The position numbers and the translations under genes were made by a program. The notes below the pieces were generated by a model. That model saw only the letters and a program-made list of their open reading frames with translations. It did no database searches and had not been told where the DNA came from. From NCBI RefSeq assembly GCF_010183535.1, contig NC_071330.1, forward strand, positions 16,225,717 to 16,289,716: a stretch of DNA of 64,000 nt. Reading direction: 5' to 3'. Below, in pieces: positions 49,501 to 58,188 of this stretch (the stretch's first letter is position 1; each line of letters begins with the position of its first letter). The stretch is from Caenorhabditis remanei. Its lineage: Eukaryota > Nematoda > Chromadorea > Rhabditida > Rhabditidae.

Positions 49501-51876
49501 AGTTATGGTAGTTTCAAGTTTTCGAGAATTTTCGAAAATCTTCGAAAATCCATAACTTTTTCAGTTTTTGAGGGATTTTCCTGTTTTTAGGCTCAAAATA
49601 CTCGATTTTCTTAAATTTATCTTTTTTTAGAATCCGCCTCAAAACTCTCCCCCTGGCAAACTATCGTGGTGGTTACTGTACTCGATGACAACGACAATGC
49701 CCCCGTTTTCCTCCATCTGTTGAGTGATTCCACGTTGGCGGGTGTTGTAGATCAAAACGCAAACGTGATGACTCCAGTGACACATCTACAAGCAAGGGAT
49801 CTCGACGTGACACCAGCGAATTTGAAGTTTGGATTAGAGGGCGATGGCGTAGATCACTTTTTGATAAACTCCACAAATGGACTCATCCAATTGGGACGGT
49901 CTTTGGAGAAATCTCAAATTTCACATTTCGAACTGCAAGCTACAGTAACCGACGGACGGCATACTGTACACGTGCCACTCAATATCTACGTGTTGTCAGT
50001 TGACACTAACGTCGTACAACTCACCAAAGACACACCTCAATCGGATATCGATCCGAATGACGTGGAGCAGAAATTGACAAAGATTTTGGGTCTCGACACG
50101 AGAATACTGGTCGCCCAACCGTTTGTAGGGGATGATGGAAAGACTGATATGAAGAAGAGCCACGTGTTCGTCTACAGTATGGATAATTCGAAACCGATTG
50201 GAAGAGATGAACTAAGACGTCTTCTGACCGCCCATTCCGATGATTTGTATCCGATGCAGATATCCTCGGTATCTCTTCTATCCACTGGAAATACGGGAAC
50301 ACAGACGTTGCTTACTGTAATTCTGTTGGTTGTACTTGTCGCATTGCTCCTATTCATATGTGCCCTGATAATGCTTTGTGCGAAGCGGTAAGCTTTTTCG
50401 AATTGTGAAACCCAAAAAGATCAGGTTTTTAGCTTTAAAATAAGCCTAAATTAAAAAAATTGTCATTGAAATTGAATAAGTTACACATTTTCAAAGTTTT
50501 TCGAAAATTTTCGAAAAACTCGAAAAATTCAAAGTAATTGAAACTACCATAGGCGGATTCTGGAATATTTTTATATTTTTATTATTTTTAGAGATAGATT
50601 AAAAGAAATGAAGTGTTTTGAGCAGGAGAACATGAAAATCCGTCGAAAACTAAATAAGTTATGGATTTTCGAAAATGTTCGAAAATTTCGAAAAGTTTAA
50701 GTTGACGTATCTCTATGAGTTTTGGCCCAATTTTAGATTCAACTACATTTTTGAATTCAGCGTGACGAAACCTTCCAAATAAATATAATCATGACACACT
50801 TTGGGTGAAATATGAAAAAGGAGTTTTTAGCTACCGTATGCTCCTTTAAAGTCGTGATGAGACCCAAAAATCTCAAATTAATTGGTTTCTTGCCATGATT
50901 ATACTCATTCGAACCGTTTTGGCGTGCTGAGTTCAAAAAACTTGATGAATACAAAGTCTGTAGAATACTTATCGATTTATGACGGTTTTAGTGGATTAAA
51001 AAAAGATTTTTTTTGAAAATGTTTGTTTTTTCGATAAATTTTCTTCCAAAACAATATTCCTTGCGATTGTTGAATTCAGCGTGACAAGAGCTTTCAAATG
51101 AGTATAATCATGACACACTTTGGACGAGATTGGTTATTTACCTACTCTATGCGCTTTTAAAGTCGTGGTGAGACCCAATTTTCAGAAATCTCAGAATATA
51201 GGCATGATTATACTCATTCAAACCGCCTTGACGCGCTTATTTCAAATATGTCTATGAAAACAAGCTCAGAGCAAATTTGGCGGAAATCCTGTCAAATGTT
51301 TTTTTTCGAAAATTTTCGAAATTCCATAACTTTCTTATTTTCTACCCAAATTTTACGAATTTTAGCTTATAATGATCAGCAAGTTCTAATCTTTCTATAA
51401 AACACCCCAACTCTTTATTTTCAGCCGCGCCCGCAACACATCTGGCGTCATGGAAGGTGCTTACATGATAAATTCGGTGGGAAGTGGTCCACGGCCTTAT
51501 GACGTCGAGAATATCACTCGGGCCACTGCTCAGACAGTACTATCCGGAAGACCGTTGCCAGATCCACAAGAACATCGGTAAGAAATTGGGGGACTAGAAT
51601 TCTCAGGAGTAAAAAGTTCGGCCACCAAACTAAACAAATTATTTCAGCATCGATATGCCATCAGACAATACTGATATTGCATTGGAGCGTGACGACACTA
51701 CCAGAGAGTTCTCGAATAGTGTCCGGGAGAGACCATCGCTTATCCAGAGTGCTATTCAGAGACAAAATGTGAGTTATTTGGGTCCCGTCACGAAAATTAC
51801 AGTACCCCTTTGATTCCAGATCCACACAATCCACCCACCAAGTGCCAATGACGACAACGAGCTAAAGAAATTTTAA
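25594..51876 (+). CDS. cdh-12: CDH-12-like non-classical cadherin, single-pass membrane protein
   Basis: Large cell-surface adhesion protein. The 24 exons are: 25594-25654, 27889-28049, 28322-28651, 29508-29672, 29739-30296, 31254-31388, 31439-31606, 32589-33392, 34016-34132, 38939-39070, 39397-39561, 39938-40154, 40986-41623, 42573-42956, 43377-43493, 44100-44576, 45584-46248, 46515-48414, 48723-48915, 48962-49108, 49631-50387, 51425-51577, 51648-51768, 51820-51876. They join in frame to about 2,873 residues. Residues 1-20 form a signal peptide. Cadherin calcium motifs include DENDNRPVF, DVNDNAPVL, DVNDNYPQF and DDNDNAPVF. Thr-rich mucin-like linkers lie in exon 5 (about residues 260-320) and exon 18 (PTVTQ units, about 1980-2100), and an acidic linker lies in exon 8. 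One membrane helix (about 2737-2761) is followed by a tail of about 110 residues with no catenin-binding domain seen. The symbol is from recalled C. elegans synteny. Confidence 0.92.
25802..25880 (-). pseudogene. tRNA-like element in cdh-12 intron 1
   Basis: Read on the minus strand: A box GTGGCTCAGTGGCTAACACG, B box GGTTCGGTTCCCC, then a T-run. The acceptor stem is imperfect (GG/CC only). It resembles the arms of the back-to-back elements but is single. Confidence 0.55.
26143..27162 (-). pseudogene. broken family B DNA polymerase, Polinton/Maverick-like
   Basis: Minus-strand relic of the C-terminal half of a protein-primed-type family B DNA polymerase, the replicative enzyme of Polinton/Maverick virus-like transposons. 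Segments in order show a palm motif B region split across frames (about 26995-26935), a conserved helix before motif C (about 26805-26700), the motif C DTDS tetrad (about 26651-26640), and a C-terminal segment (26349-26143). I count at least three frame breaks, near 26995 in an A-run, near 26955 and near 26805, so it cannot encode one intact protein. Two intron-like gaps with good GT/AG borders are present (about 26692-26652 and before 26349). The fingers, exonuclease and all other Polinton genes are absent nearby. Assignment to Polinton rather than another protein-primed polymerase is inference from motif style. Confidence 0.7.
27606..27860. repeat. cdh-12 intron MITE (GCGCAGACGG family), copy 1
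   Basis: Terminal inverted repeats of about 60 bp (GCCCTTGAAATTCTACACAT type) enclose a hairpin core built on GCGCAGACGGTTAGCGTGTC. Intron 1. Confidence 0.8.
28212..28286 (+). pseudogene. tRNA-like element in cdh-12 intron 2
   Basis: A box GTGGCCGACTGGCTAACGC and B box GGTTCGACTCCCC, followed by CTTTTTTTA. No full cloverleaf. It ends 36 bases before exon 3. Confidence 0.5.
33410..33663. repeat. cdh-12 intron MITE, copy 2
   Basis: Complete copy with both arms and the GCGCAGACGGTTAGCGTGTC core. Intron 8, directly followed by copy 3. Confidence 0.8.
33735..33992. repeat. cdh-12 intron MITE, copy 3
   Basis: Complete copy in the same orientation as copy 2. It ends about 25 bases before exon 9. 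Confidence 0.8.
36226..36662. repeat. nested palindromic element
   Basis: Outer arms (CTGAAAAATATACCAAAATG to GTAGATCTTGGCGAGTTC, complement at 36585-36660) enclose an inner palindrome at about 36350-36493. The inner one is made of short repeats of TACACTGACA around CTGCATAC, with the complement on the other side. Single arms of the outer element recur near 21235-21300 and 34975-35040. Confidence 0.7.
37222..37484. repeat. cdh-12 intron MITE, copy 4
   Basis: Complete copy with its core inverted relative to copies 1-3 (GACCAGACACGCTAACCGTC). Intron 9. Confidence 0.8.
38395..38655. repeat. cdh-12 intron MITE, copy 5
   Basis: Complete, core inverted and diverged. A second partial core lies at 38165-38260. 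Intron 9. Confidence 0.75.
39113..39376. repeat. cdh-12 intron MITE, copy 6
   Basis: Complete copy filling most of intron 10. Confidence 0.8.
39622..39695 (-). tRNA. tRNA-Ile (anticodon AAU)
   Basis: A perfect 74-nt cloverleaf on the minus strand. Acceptor stem GCCGCCA/TGGCGGC; D stem GCTC/GAGC; anticodon stem TGGGT/GCCCA with loop CTAATAA, anticodon AAT (decoding Ile); T stem GCAGG/CCTGC with loop TTCGACC; discriminator A. A T-rich tail follows. Unlike the other tRNA-like sequences here it is fully paired, so it is probably functional. It lies antisense within intron 11 of cdh-12. Confidence 0.95.
40335..40592. repeat. cdh-12 intron MITE, copy 7
   Basis: Complete copy in intron 12. It is preceded by a fragment of one arm at 40183-40250. 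Confidence 0.8.
40745..40942. repeat. cdh-12 intron MITE, copy 8 (left arm lost)
   Basis: Core and right arm only, core inverted. It ends about 40 bases before exon 13. Confidence 0.75.
41683..41930. repeat. cdh-12 intron MITE, copy 9
   Basis: Complete copy in intron 13, starting about 60 bases after the exon 13 donor. Confidence 0.8.
42320..42542. repeat. cdh-12 intron MITE, copy 10
   Basis: Nearly complete, core inverted. It ends about 30 bases before exon 14. Confidence 0.75.
44590..44858. repeat. cdh-12 intron MITE, copy 11
   Basis: Complete copy beginning about 13 bases after the exon 16 donor. Confidence 0.8.
48427..48695. repeat. cdh-12 intron MITE, copy 12
   Basis: Complete copy that makes up almost all of intron 18 (48415-48722). 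Confidence 0.8.
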
Positions 51877-52144
51877 TTAGTTAATTAATAATATATTTTC
51901 CCGCCAATTCATTCCTTTCACCCAACGGGTAACCCCCTTATCTGACCTACCGTATCCCCGTCTTTCTCATATTTTAAAATGTTAATAAGTGCTCATTGGT
52001 AATTTGTAATAATGATATAGAAATTATCCCTGTAATTAGAGTGCCGGTGCTAAATTAGTTAATTAATAAATTATTAATTTCATTTAAATTGCTTTTTTTG
52101 AAATACAAAGTTTCTTAATTTTCCCCCTTTTTCGGGAGTTTTTA

Positions 52145-52205
52145 GAGCAAACAGATGATAAGGAGGAGTCAGTGATAGCGGAAGTTTTGTGCTTCAATTT
52201 AGGCT
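52145..52205 (+). repeat. block duplicated in inverted orientation near the right window edge
   Basis: The segment AGAGCAAACAGATGATAAGG and the following AGGAGTCAGTGATAGCGGAA recur, slightly changed, on the minus strand at about 63815-63765. Confidence 0.7.
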
Positions 52206-52958
52206 GAAAATCAGTTTTTAAAATTTTAAAATGAGGAAGTTATAGATTTTCGAAACATTTTCCATTTTATGGAACATCTGAAAACCGTCTGCTGCCTTTT
52301 TCAGATTCACTCCAAATTCAATTTCAGTTGAATGAGGGAGCATAAATGACGTTTTCAGATATAATAAGTTTTTCACCGGTTTTCAAACAAACCGACTCAC
52401 TGATACGGTTTTTCTGTGGTAGCAGTAGGTTATACTTAGAGTAGACCCGATTCCAAACATGCTAGTAAGGACTTTTAAAACCGTTTCAAAGGTTTGGTCA
52501 AATATCTGAGAGATTTCAAATGATCGTTCCTATACACTTTTCTTGTAAATAAAAGTAGCAACAAAAAGAAATTGAAAAAACTTATATTTATTTGAAACAT
52601 TTTATCGGTGGAATAGATGGAGGAACTTTAGAAGACTATAAATAACATTTTTGACCAGTTTGAGCCATTTAAATTCTGCTATGTTCTCAACTAAATTTCT
52701 ATCAAATCTAATTACCTTTCCAAATTATCGTCGCCTTATTGATTTTCATATCGACACGTCACTCCACTTCACATTCAATTATTGTTACATATGTTGGGTT
52801 AAGGGAGCAAACAAATGACATTTTTATAGATAAGAAGTAACTTATCACAAATTCGGTAGGGGGAAGTATGAAATGTCTTCATTTTCCACCCGGTTTCAAG
52901 CGAACCGACTCAGTGATACATTGTTTAATTTAGAGACGATTCCAGAAAGTTTTGTTCG

Positions 52959-53332
52959 GTATTACCCATCCGCCGGTAGCTGACCGCTCGCTAAAAGTTC
53001 GGTCGCAGAGTGGGTCTCGTTGCGAAATTTTGATTTACGGTGACTCTCTACCATAGTTGTACGGAATGCCATTTTCCGAAAAACCGGAATACGGAATCCG
53101 GAACCGGAATGAAAATTTTCATTTTCCGGAATCCGGAACCGGAACCGGAATGTCAAAAAAAACCCGGAATTCCGGAATCCGGAATTTCCGGAATCCGGAT
53201 TCCGGACAACTATGCTCTCTACCGTACTTTAGTCATTAAAAAGTTTTTTACTACGGTAGTCGCCACGAGACCCACTCCCCATCCCCGGGCCGAACTTTGA
53301 GCGAGTGGTCAGCCACCGGCGGATGAGTAATA
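52959..53332. repeat. palindromic repeat interrupted by another element
   Basis: Left arm ATTACCCATCCGCCGGTAGC to AGTGGGTCTCGTTGCG, and the complement on the right (53260-53330). The hAT-like MITE at 53052-53214 sits inside it. A diverged relative lies at 63370-63485 (CTCGCTCAAAGTTCGG, TACGGTAGAGAGCCGCCG). Confidence 0.75.
53052..53214. mobile_element. hAT-like MITE with CCGGAA repeats
   Basis: A 163-bp element with termini CATAGTTGT / ACAACTATG, flanked by a perfect 8-bp direct repeat CTCTCTAC (53044-53051 and 53215-53222). An 8-bp target duplication and CA-starting ends fit the hAT superfamily. The interior is a minisatellite of GGAATCC and GGAACC units. Non-coding. Confidence 0.8.
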
Positions 53333-53607
53333 TTATAAATTCACAACACTGCGCCGCATGGCTTTAAAGGCGCATCTAATTTATCCGAAATTTCGCGGAG
53401 TGGTCTCGTAGTTGAAAAAGACCAAATACCGTATTTTCGAGCTTTGCAGGTCTAAAAATAAATGGAAATAATGTTTTTCGCTTCAAGACCATTTCGAACC
53501 AATTAGATGCGCCTTTAAAGCCCCATGCGGCGCAGTGTCGTGAATTTATAATACCTTTCCTGAATTATCATCAAAATTATACTCCACATGCAATTACCGT
53601 TACATAT

Positions 53608-53705
53608 GTTTTTTTGAAGTAGCAAACAAATTACGTGTTTAGAGATAATAAGTAATTCATCATAGATAAACTCGGTTGGGTAGTATGAAATGTCTTTATT
53701 TCCAG
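53608..53705 (+). promoter_or_regulatory. upstream module of the first MSP-RING gene
   Basis: AGCAAACAAATTACGTG, then AGAGATAATAAGT (GATA-type core), then GTATGAAATGTCTT, about 100-190 bases before the start codon. The same order recurs at 52325-52410, 52795-52905, 55312-55400 and, inverted, at 63640-63725. MSP-family genes of C. elegans are controlled by GATA sites, so a spermatogenesis promoter is a reasonable inference. Confidence 0.5.
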
Positions 53706-53799
53706 AAAATTGTTTTAATAACGTCCTTTCTCAAATAACGTCCGATTGACAACGCTTCCACGTAATATACTATTGCTTGCAGAAATACAACAGTCGGAT

Positions 53800-55040
53800 A
53801 TGAAACCTCATCTAAAAGTGACTCCAAATGATCTCTTACTTACGTTGACTGGTACAATCGGCGGTGCTTTCACCGCATATATAACACTCAAGAACACGTC
53901 ATCGAAACCAGTATGCTTCGTAGTGAGAACGACGGATCAAGAAAATTGTATTGTTGATCCGTACTCTGGACTCCTTAGACAGGGAGAATCACAGCGAATC
54001 ACAGTGATGATGCCACCATTTGAAAAAATCCCACCAGCTGCTAAGTTCATGGTTCGATCATGCAAGACAAGTTCATGGTTTATTCCTGCCGGAGATATTC
54101 AAGATTTTGAGTCGATTTTTAAGAATGCCGATCCATCAAAGATTTGCTGCAACTTTTTTATGGCGGCGTTTATAGCAATAAAGAAGCCATCATCTGAAAC
54201 CGTGGAGGTTATTCGTTTGCGTCAGGTATGTTCACTTTGAACGTGATTTGTAGGCAAACAGTCAAACAAGACACATTTTAGGAGATGACAGAAGCACGTC
54301 GAGACCTCAACGAGGCTCATGGAGAGATTGGAGAAAGTCGTGCGACCCACTCGAACGACGTAAACAACATCCATCAGGTGAGTGCTGCGTTAATCCTGAA
54401 AATCAACGAATCATTTTAGGAGTTGACAGAAGCACGTCAAAAGATTGAAGAAAATCATTGGTCCCACTTGAAAACCGTAAAAGAGATCCATCAGGTGAGG
54501 GCTGCGTTGACAGAAATCCTGGAAATCCAAAACATTTTAGGAGATGACAGAAGCACGTCGAGAGCTCATTGAGGCTCGTAGAGAGATTGAAGAAAGTCGT
54601 GTTGCTCACTCGCAGGCAAGATTCCAATGCGAAATTTGTTTGGAAGAATTCACAGACGTTGCCGGAAACCGTGCCCTAAAGGTTTTACGTGAGTTTTTAA
54701 CAGGACTTGTGAAATCTTGAAAAATTGTATACAGTACTGTCCATAAAGAATGCAAATTGGAACTTCATGTGATTTTCAGGTTGCGGGCGTGAGTTTTTAA
54801 AATGTGATTTGAGGATTTGTAAGATGTGGAAAAATGATATACAGTACGGCACTCAATCTGCGGGCACACAATCTGCTCCACACAATCTGCTTGCACACAA
54901 TCTGCGGGCACACAATCTGCTCCAGTTGTGTTAACTCTCTGAAACAGAACAACAGTGTGACCTGTCCATTCTGCAGAGTCGTCACCACCAACCTCATCGA
55001 GATATATAACAATTATATTATTCTCGGAGACAACCACTAA
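53800..55040 (+). CDS. MSP domain - coiled coil - RING protein, copy A (RING damaged)
   Basis: Predicted cytosolic protein joining a major-sperm-protein domain to a C-terminal RING finger. Exons are 53800-54225, 54282-54377, 54420-54494, 54541-54688, then an unclear 3' part to the stop at 55038-55040. The N-terminus LKVTPNDLLLTLTG and FIPAGDIQDF fit the MSP fold. Exons 2-4 are duplicated heptad exons (each begins E[ML]TEARR or similar), giving a longer coiled coil than copy B. Exon 4 holds the first RING pair FQCEICLEEF. The second half (GHTICSSC, CPFC) is present at 54900-54985, but repeated CACACAATCTGC units and a duplicated piece of intron precede it, and I find no splice path that keeps frame. 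The ATG is chosen because copy B starts at the same place and an acceptor (TTGCTTGCAG) lies just upstream. Confidence 0.7.
54729..54780. repeat. remnant of a Tc1-like MITE end in the RING intron, copy A
   Basis: TACAGTACTGTCCATAAAGA and the following ATGC match the terminus of the 21.6-kb MITE. The fragment supplies the sequence up to the acceptor TTTTCAG. The same remnant is at 56797-56847 in copy B. Confidence 0.7.
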
Positions 55041-55311
55041 GATGTCTCTATCTATGTATTTACATCTCTGCTTTGTACTCCTTTTTTCTAATTCTGTGTA
55101 TATACGGATTCGTTTTTTTCAAGTTGGGTCTACGTCTCATGATAACTACAATATTGTCACCGTTCTAGCCTTAATTTATTTGCCCCCGCTACTCCAACAT
55201 GGAATGTTATTACTGCTAATGCCCCCAACAATATTATTTATTTATTCGGAAAAGTTTCCACAAGTAACTTTGTCAATTTCTCTCCTATGAATGAGAATTC
55301 CTTCCTGTTTC

Positions 55312-55400
55312 AGAGAGTAAACAAATGACGTTTTGAGTGATAAGAAGTTACCCATCTGTTGAGGAAGTGTGAAATGTCTCACTTTTATTTACCTAACTCT
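55312..55400 (+). promoter_or_regulatory. upstream module of the second MSP-RING gene
   Basis: AGAGTAAACAAATGACGTTT, then GTGATAAGAAGTTAC (GATA-type core), then GAAGTGTGAAATGTCT, about 180-270 bases before the copy B start. Same order as the module before copy A. Confidence 0.5.
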
Positions 55401-55579
55401 GAGTACCAATAACTCGGCTTGAAAAAAATGTTTGTTTTTCAGACCGTTCTAAAGCTGTGGTCAAGTTTTTGGAATGATTTTTTAAAACACTTTCCTTTTT
55501 TAACTTTTTCTTGATTACTTTCTACACATGCTCCCACGTAATATACATAATATTGATTACAGAAATAAATTAGTCGAAT

Positions 55580-56990
55580 ATGGAATCTCTTCTGGAAGTG
55601 ACTCCAAATGATAGACTTACGTTCACTGGTCCATTCACGGATGTTGTCACCGCTCACATGACACTCAAGAACATGTCATCGAATTCAGTATGCTTCAAAG
55701 TGAAAACGACGGCACCGAAACAGTTTTGGGCTAGTCCGAACACTGGACTAATAATACCAGGAGACTCAAAGCAAATCAAAGTGATGCTGCAATCATTTAA
55801 AAGATTCCCATCAGATGCTGGACGTCACAAGTTCCAGATTCAGTCGTGTGTAGCTCCAGCTGAAGATATTCAAGATTTTAAGTCGATTTGGAAGAATGTA
55901 GATCGATCGAAGATACTGTACAATATATTGAGGACTACATTTATAGAAAATATGAATCCATCATCTGGAGAGGAAAGCAAGAAAATAGTTGACGCAACTG
56001 TGAAGGATGTAAGTTCTTCCCAACAAACTCTAAAGTCAGATTTTCAGTAAAATCGAAAATTTTAAAATTTTAGTTCCGAAAATCCTACCGTATCTCAGTA
56101 CATTCAAGGTCAACCGTCATGAAACCTATATTTTTGAATTCAGCGCGTTAAGACCTTTCAAATGATTATAATCATGCCTATATTTTGAAAAGTTTCGAAT
56201 TTTTCAAAAATTGGGCCACCGTGTGTCAAAAATTAAAGTTCTCAAAATGTCATGATTATACTTTTTTGAAAGCTCTCGTCACCGCAAACTCAAAAATATT
56301 GTTTTCATCAAGTTCAGAATAAAACCAATCAAGTTACGATAACTTTTGTAAAACCTGAAATCCAGATTTTTCGAAAATTTTCGAAAATCCGTAACATTCT
56401 TTATTTTCAACATTTTTTCACAATTTTTACACCAAAAAATGCAGAATCTTTTTTTCTTCCCGCTGGCGCACCCAGTATATACCATTAGACTTGAAGGATG
56501 TCGATATACTCGCCGGAATTCTGGATTCCCTCGATGTGGAGAACATTGTTTTACGTCAGGTATGTTCAATTTTCAACGTGATATGAATGTGCACAGGCAA
56601 CATTTTAGGAGTTGGAAGATGCACGTCGAGAACTCATCGAGGCTCGTAAAGAGATAGAAGACAGTCGTGCTGCCCGCTCGCAGACAAGGTTCGAATGCGA
56701 AATCTGTTTGCAACAATTCACAGACATTGCCGGAAACCGTGCCCCAAAGGTTTTACGTGAGTTTTTAACAGGACTTGTGAAATCTTGAAAAATTGTATAC
56801 AGTACTGTCCATAAAGAATGCAGATTGGAATTTCATGTAATTTTCAGGCTGTGGACACACAATCTGTGCCAGTTGTGTCAACTCTCTACAACAGGACAAC
56901 AGTGTGACCTGTCCATTCTGCAGAGTCGTCACCTCCAACCTCATAGAGATCTATAACAATTATATTATTCGTCTCCTACTTTTTCTATAA
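55580..56990 (+). CDS. MSP domain - coiled coil - RING protein, copy B (intact)
   Basis: Tandem paralogue of copy A. Exons 55580-56008, 56476-56559, 56609-56756 and 56848-56990 join in frame to 267 residues. The MSP domain spans about residues 4-110 (LLEVTPNDRLTF, IIPGDSKQIKVML). A single coiled-coil exon (ELEDARRELIEARKEIED) follows. The RING is complete: FECEICLQQF, then CGHTICASC and CPFC, a C3HC4-type zinc ligand set, so E3 ubiquitin ligase activity is plausible. An MSP domain fused to a RING is unusual as far as I know. Expression in sperm is inferred from the MSP domain and the GATA-bearing module upstream, not shown. The gene carries a GTATAATCATG repeat in intron 1 and a MITE remnant in intron 3. 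Confidence 0.85.
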
Positions 56991-57217
56991 GTTATGTATG
57001 TAAATTTGTATACATATTCACGGATTCGTATTTTTTTTGAAACTTCTTTGAGTTTTCAAACGATATCATTTATTTATTCTGGAAAAGTTTCTTGGACAAA
57101 AAGTATGAGAGAGAGTGAGGGTTGACCTCAGAATTCAGATGAAGGAAGTGAGCTTCCGAGTACTTCTAAATACTTCCCCCTGGTCTAGCTAATTTCAATT
57201 TTTTTTTCAAAGCTATA

Positions 57218-58123
57218 TCAACAAGTAATAAATGTAGGACAGAATATAAACCAAATCCCCGTACTCTCATCTTCCGTCGACGGGCCAAGCGCTCCAGGAG
57301 ACGCATCCGAGTGTAATGGCGCTTCAGATGACATTGGTTCAGTTGAGGATTCCACTGGTGCTCCTGTTGTCGTAGGGATTACTGTACCCTTGGATTTGTA
57401 GTCCGCGAAAAACAAGTCCATCTGATTGAGCGCCTTCTTCGACTTATCGATATCCTTGTGGTGTTTGGCATAGTCTAATCCAAAGGTGTCAAGTGTCTCC
57501 AGATTCTTCGTAACTTCCAGAAGTGACTTGAGCTGTTCAGGTGTCAATGTGATATCTTTGTTAAGTTTCTCAACCGATCTTCCTATCTCCAAAAAATCCA
57601 TGGGGCTTCCTGGAGCAGATTTAGTCAATGAGAAGACAGGATGAAGTGAGGATAGATCAGATGTAAGAGGTGGTAGGGTAGATTTCTTGACTCCATCGAT
57701 TTGTGCGTATACAGTAGTCAACTGGTTATCGACTAGGAGTAACTGATCGAGATTCTTCTGATCATCCGGATCCACACCCTTCATCTTATCCTGAATAATC
57801 TTCACTGTCTCTTGGCCCAACACCACAATCTTATTGACCTTCTCCATACTCCAAAAGATCCGTGACGCCGATCCAATCGTTTGAGAGTCTTGGAGCACAT
57901 CCTGAAGTCCAACCAACAAGTTCTCTCCGCCTTTGAATGTATCCATAGTCGTCTGCAGATCCATTATCTTCTGTTGGACACTCGGAATGGCTTCCTTGAT
58001 TTTCCCAAAACTCAGAGCACTTCTATTAAACCCGCGGAACGTTTTAACGGCTTCAATGGCTTCTCCCAAAACTGCAAGAAAAATCAGCCAAATGCTCACG
58101 TGGACCGAGTTATGAGCTGTCAA
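57218..58123 (-). pseudogene. truncated inverted duplicate of the adjacent pseudophosphatase gene
   Basis: Minus-strand open frame of 301 codons matching, at most positions, the C-terminal half of the extracellular region of the neighbouring plus-strand gene (for example GKIKEAIPSVQQK, RIFW, TTVYAQIDGVKKS, PPLTSDLSSLHPVFSL, LTPEQLKSLLEV). It ends GIWFIFCPTF where the parent continues into its transmembrane exon, so it lacks the membrane helix and phosphatase-like domain. Its first 20 codons are not in the parent and form a hydrophobic stretch (VSIWLIFLAVLGEA) that could act as a signal peptide. It may therefore be either a broken copy or a new secreted form. The frame is open throughout, which argues for recent origin or selection. 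Confidence 0.65.
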
Positions 58124-58188
58124 ACCAGTTCCCAGTACCGAAAATCACAATATCTGGTATTCTGAAAGTTTAATCAGCTAAAAGTATT

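Larger units (their letters stand above)
22970..51240. repeat. dispersed GTATAATCATG palindromic repeats, 23-51 kb
   Basis: Same family as in acsd-1. Fuller copies lie near 24940-25110, 29150-29320, 30480-30550, 30600-30800, 32085-32260, 43155-43325, 43780-43925, 45255-45410, 49290-49460, 50750-50930 and 51060-51240. Half copies lie near 28690, 28850, 31080, 31790, 32390 and 35640. In cdh-12 they are intronic; none interrupts an exon. A further copy lies at 56130-56285 in the MSP-RING gene. Confidence 0.8.
51877..53799. other. intergenic region between cdh-12 and the MSP-RING genes
   Basis: No coding region seen. It holds the cdh-12 3' end (AATAAA in the AATTAATAAATTATT stretch near 52063), repeated upstream modules of the MSP-RING type at about 52325-52410 and 52795-52905, a large palindrome interrupted by a hAT-like MITE, and a second inverted pair around GCGCCTTTAAAGC at 53340-53560. 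Confidence 0.6.
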
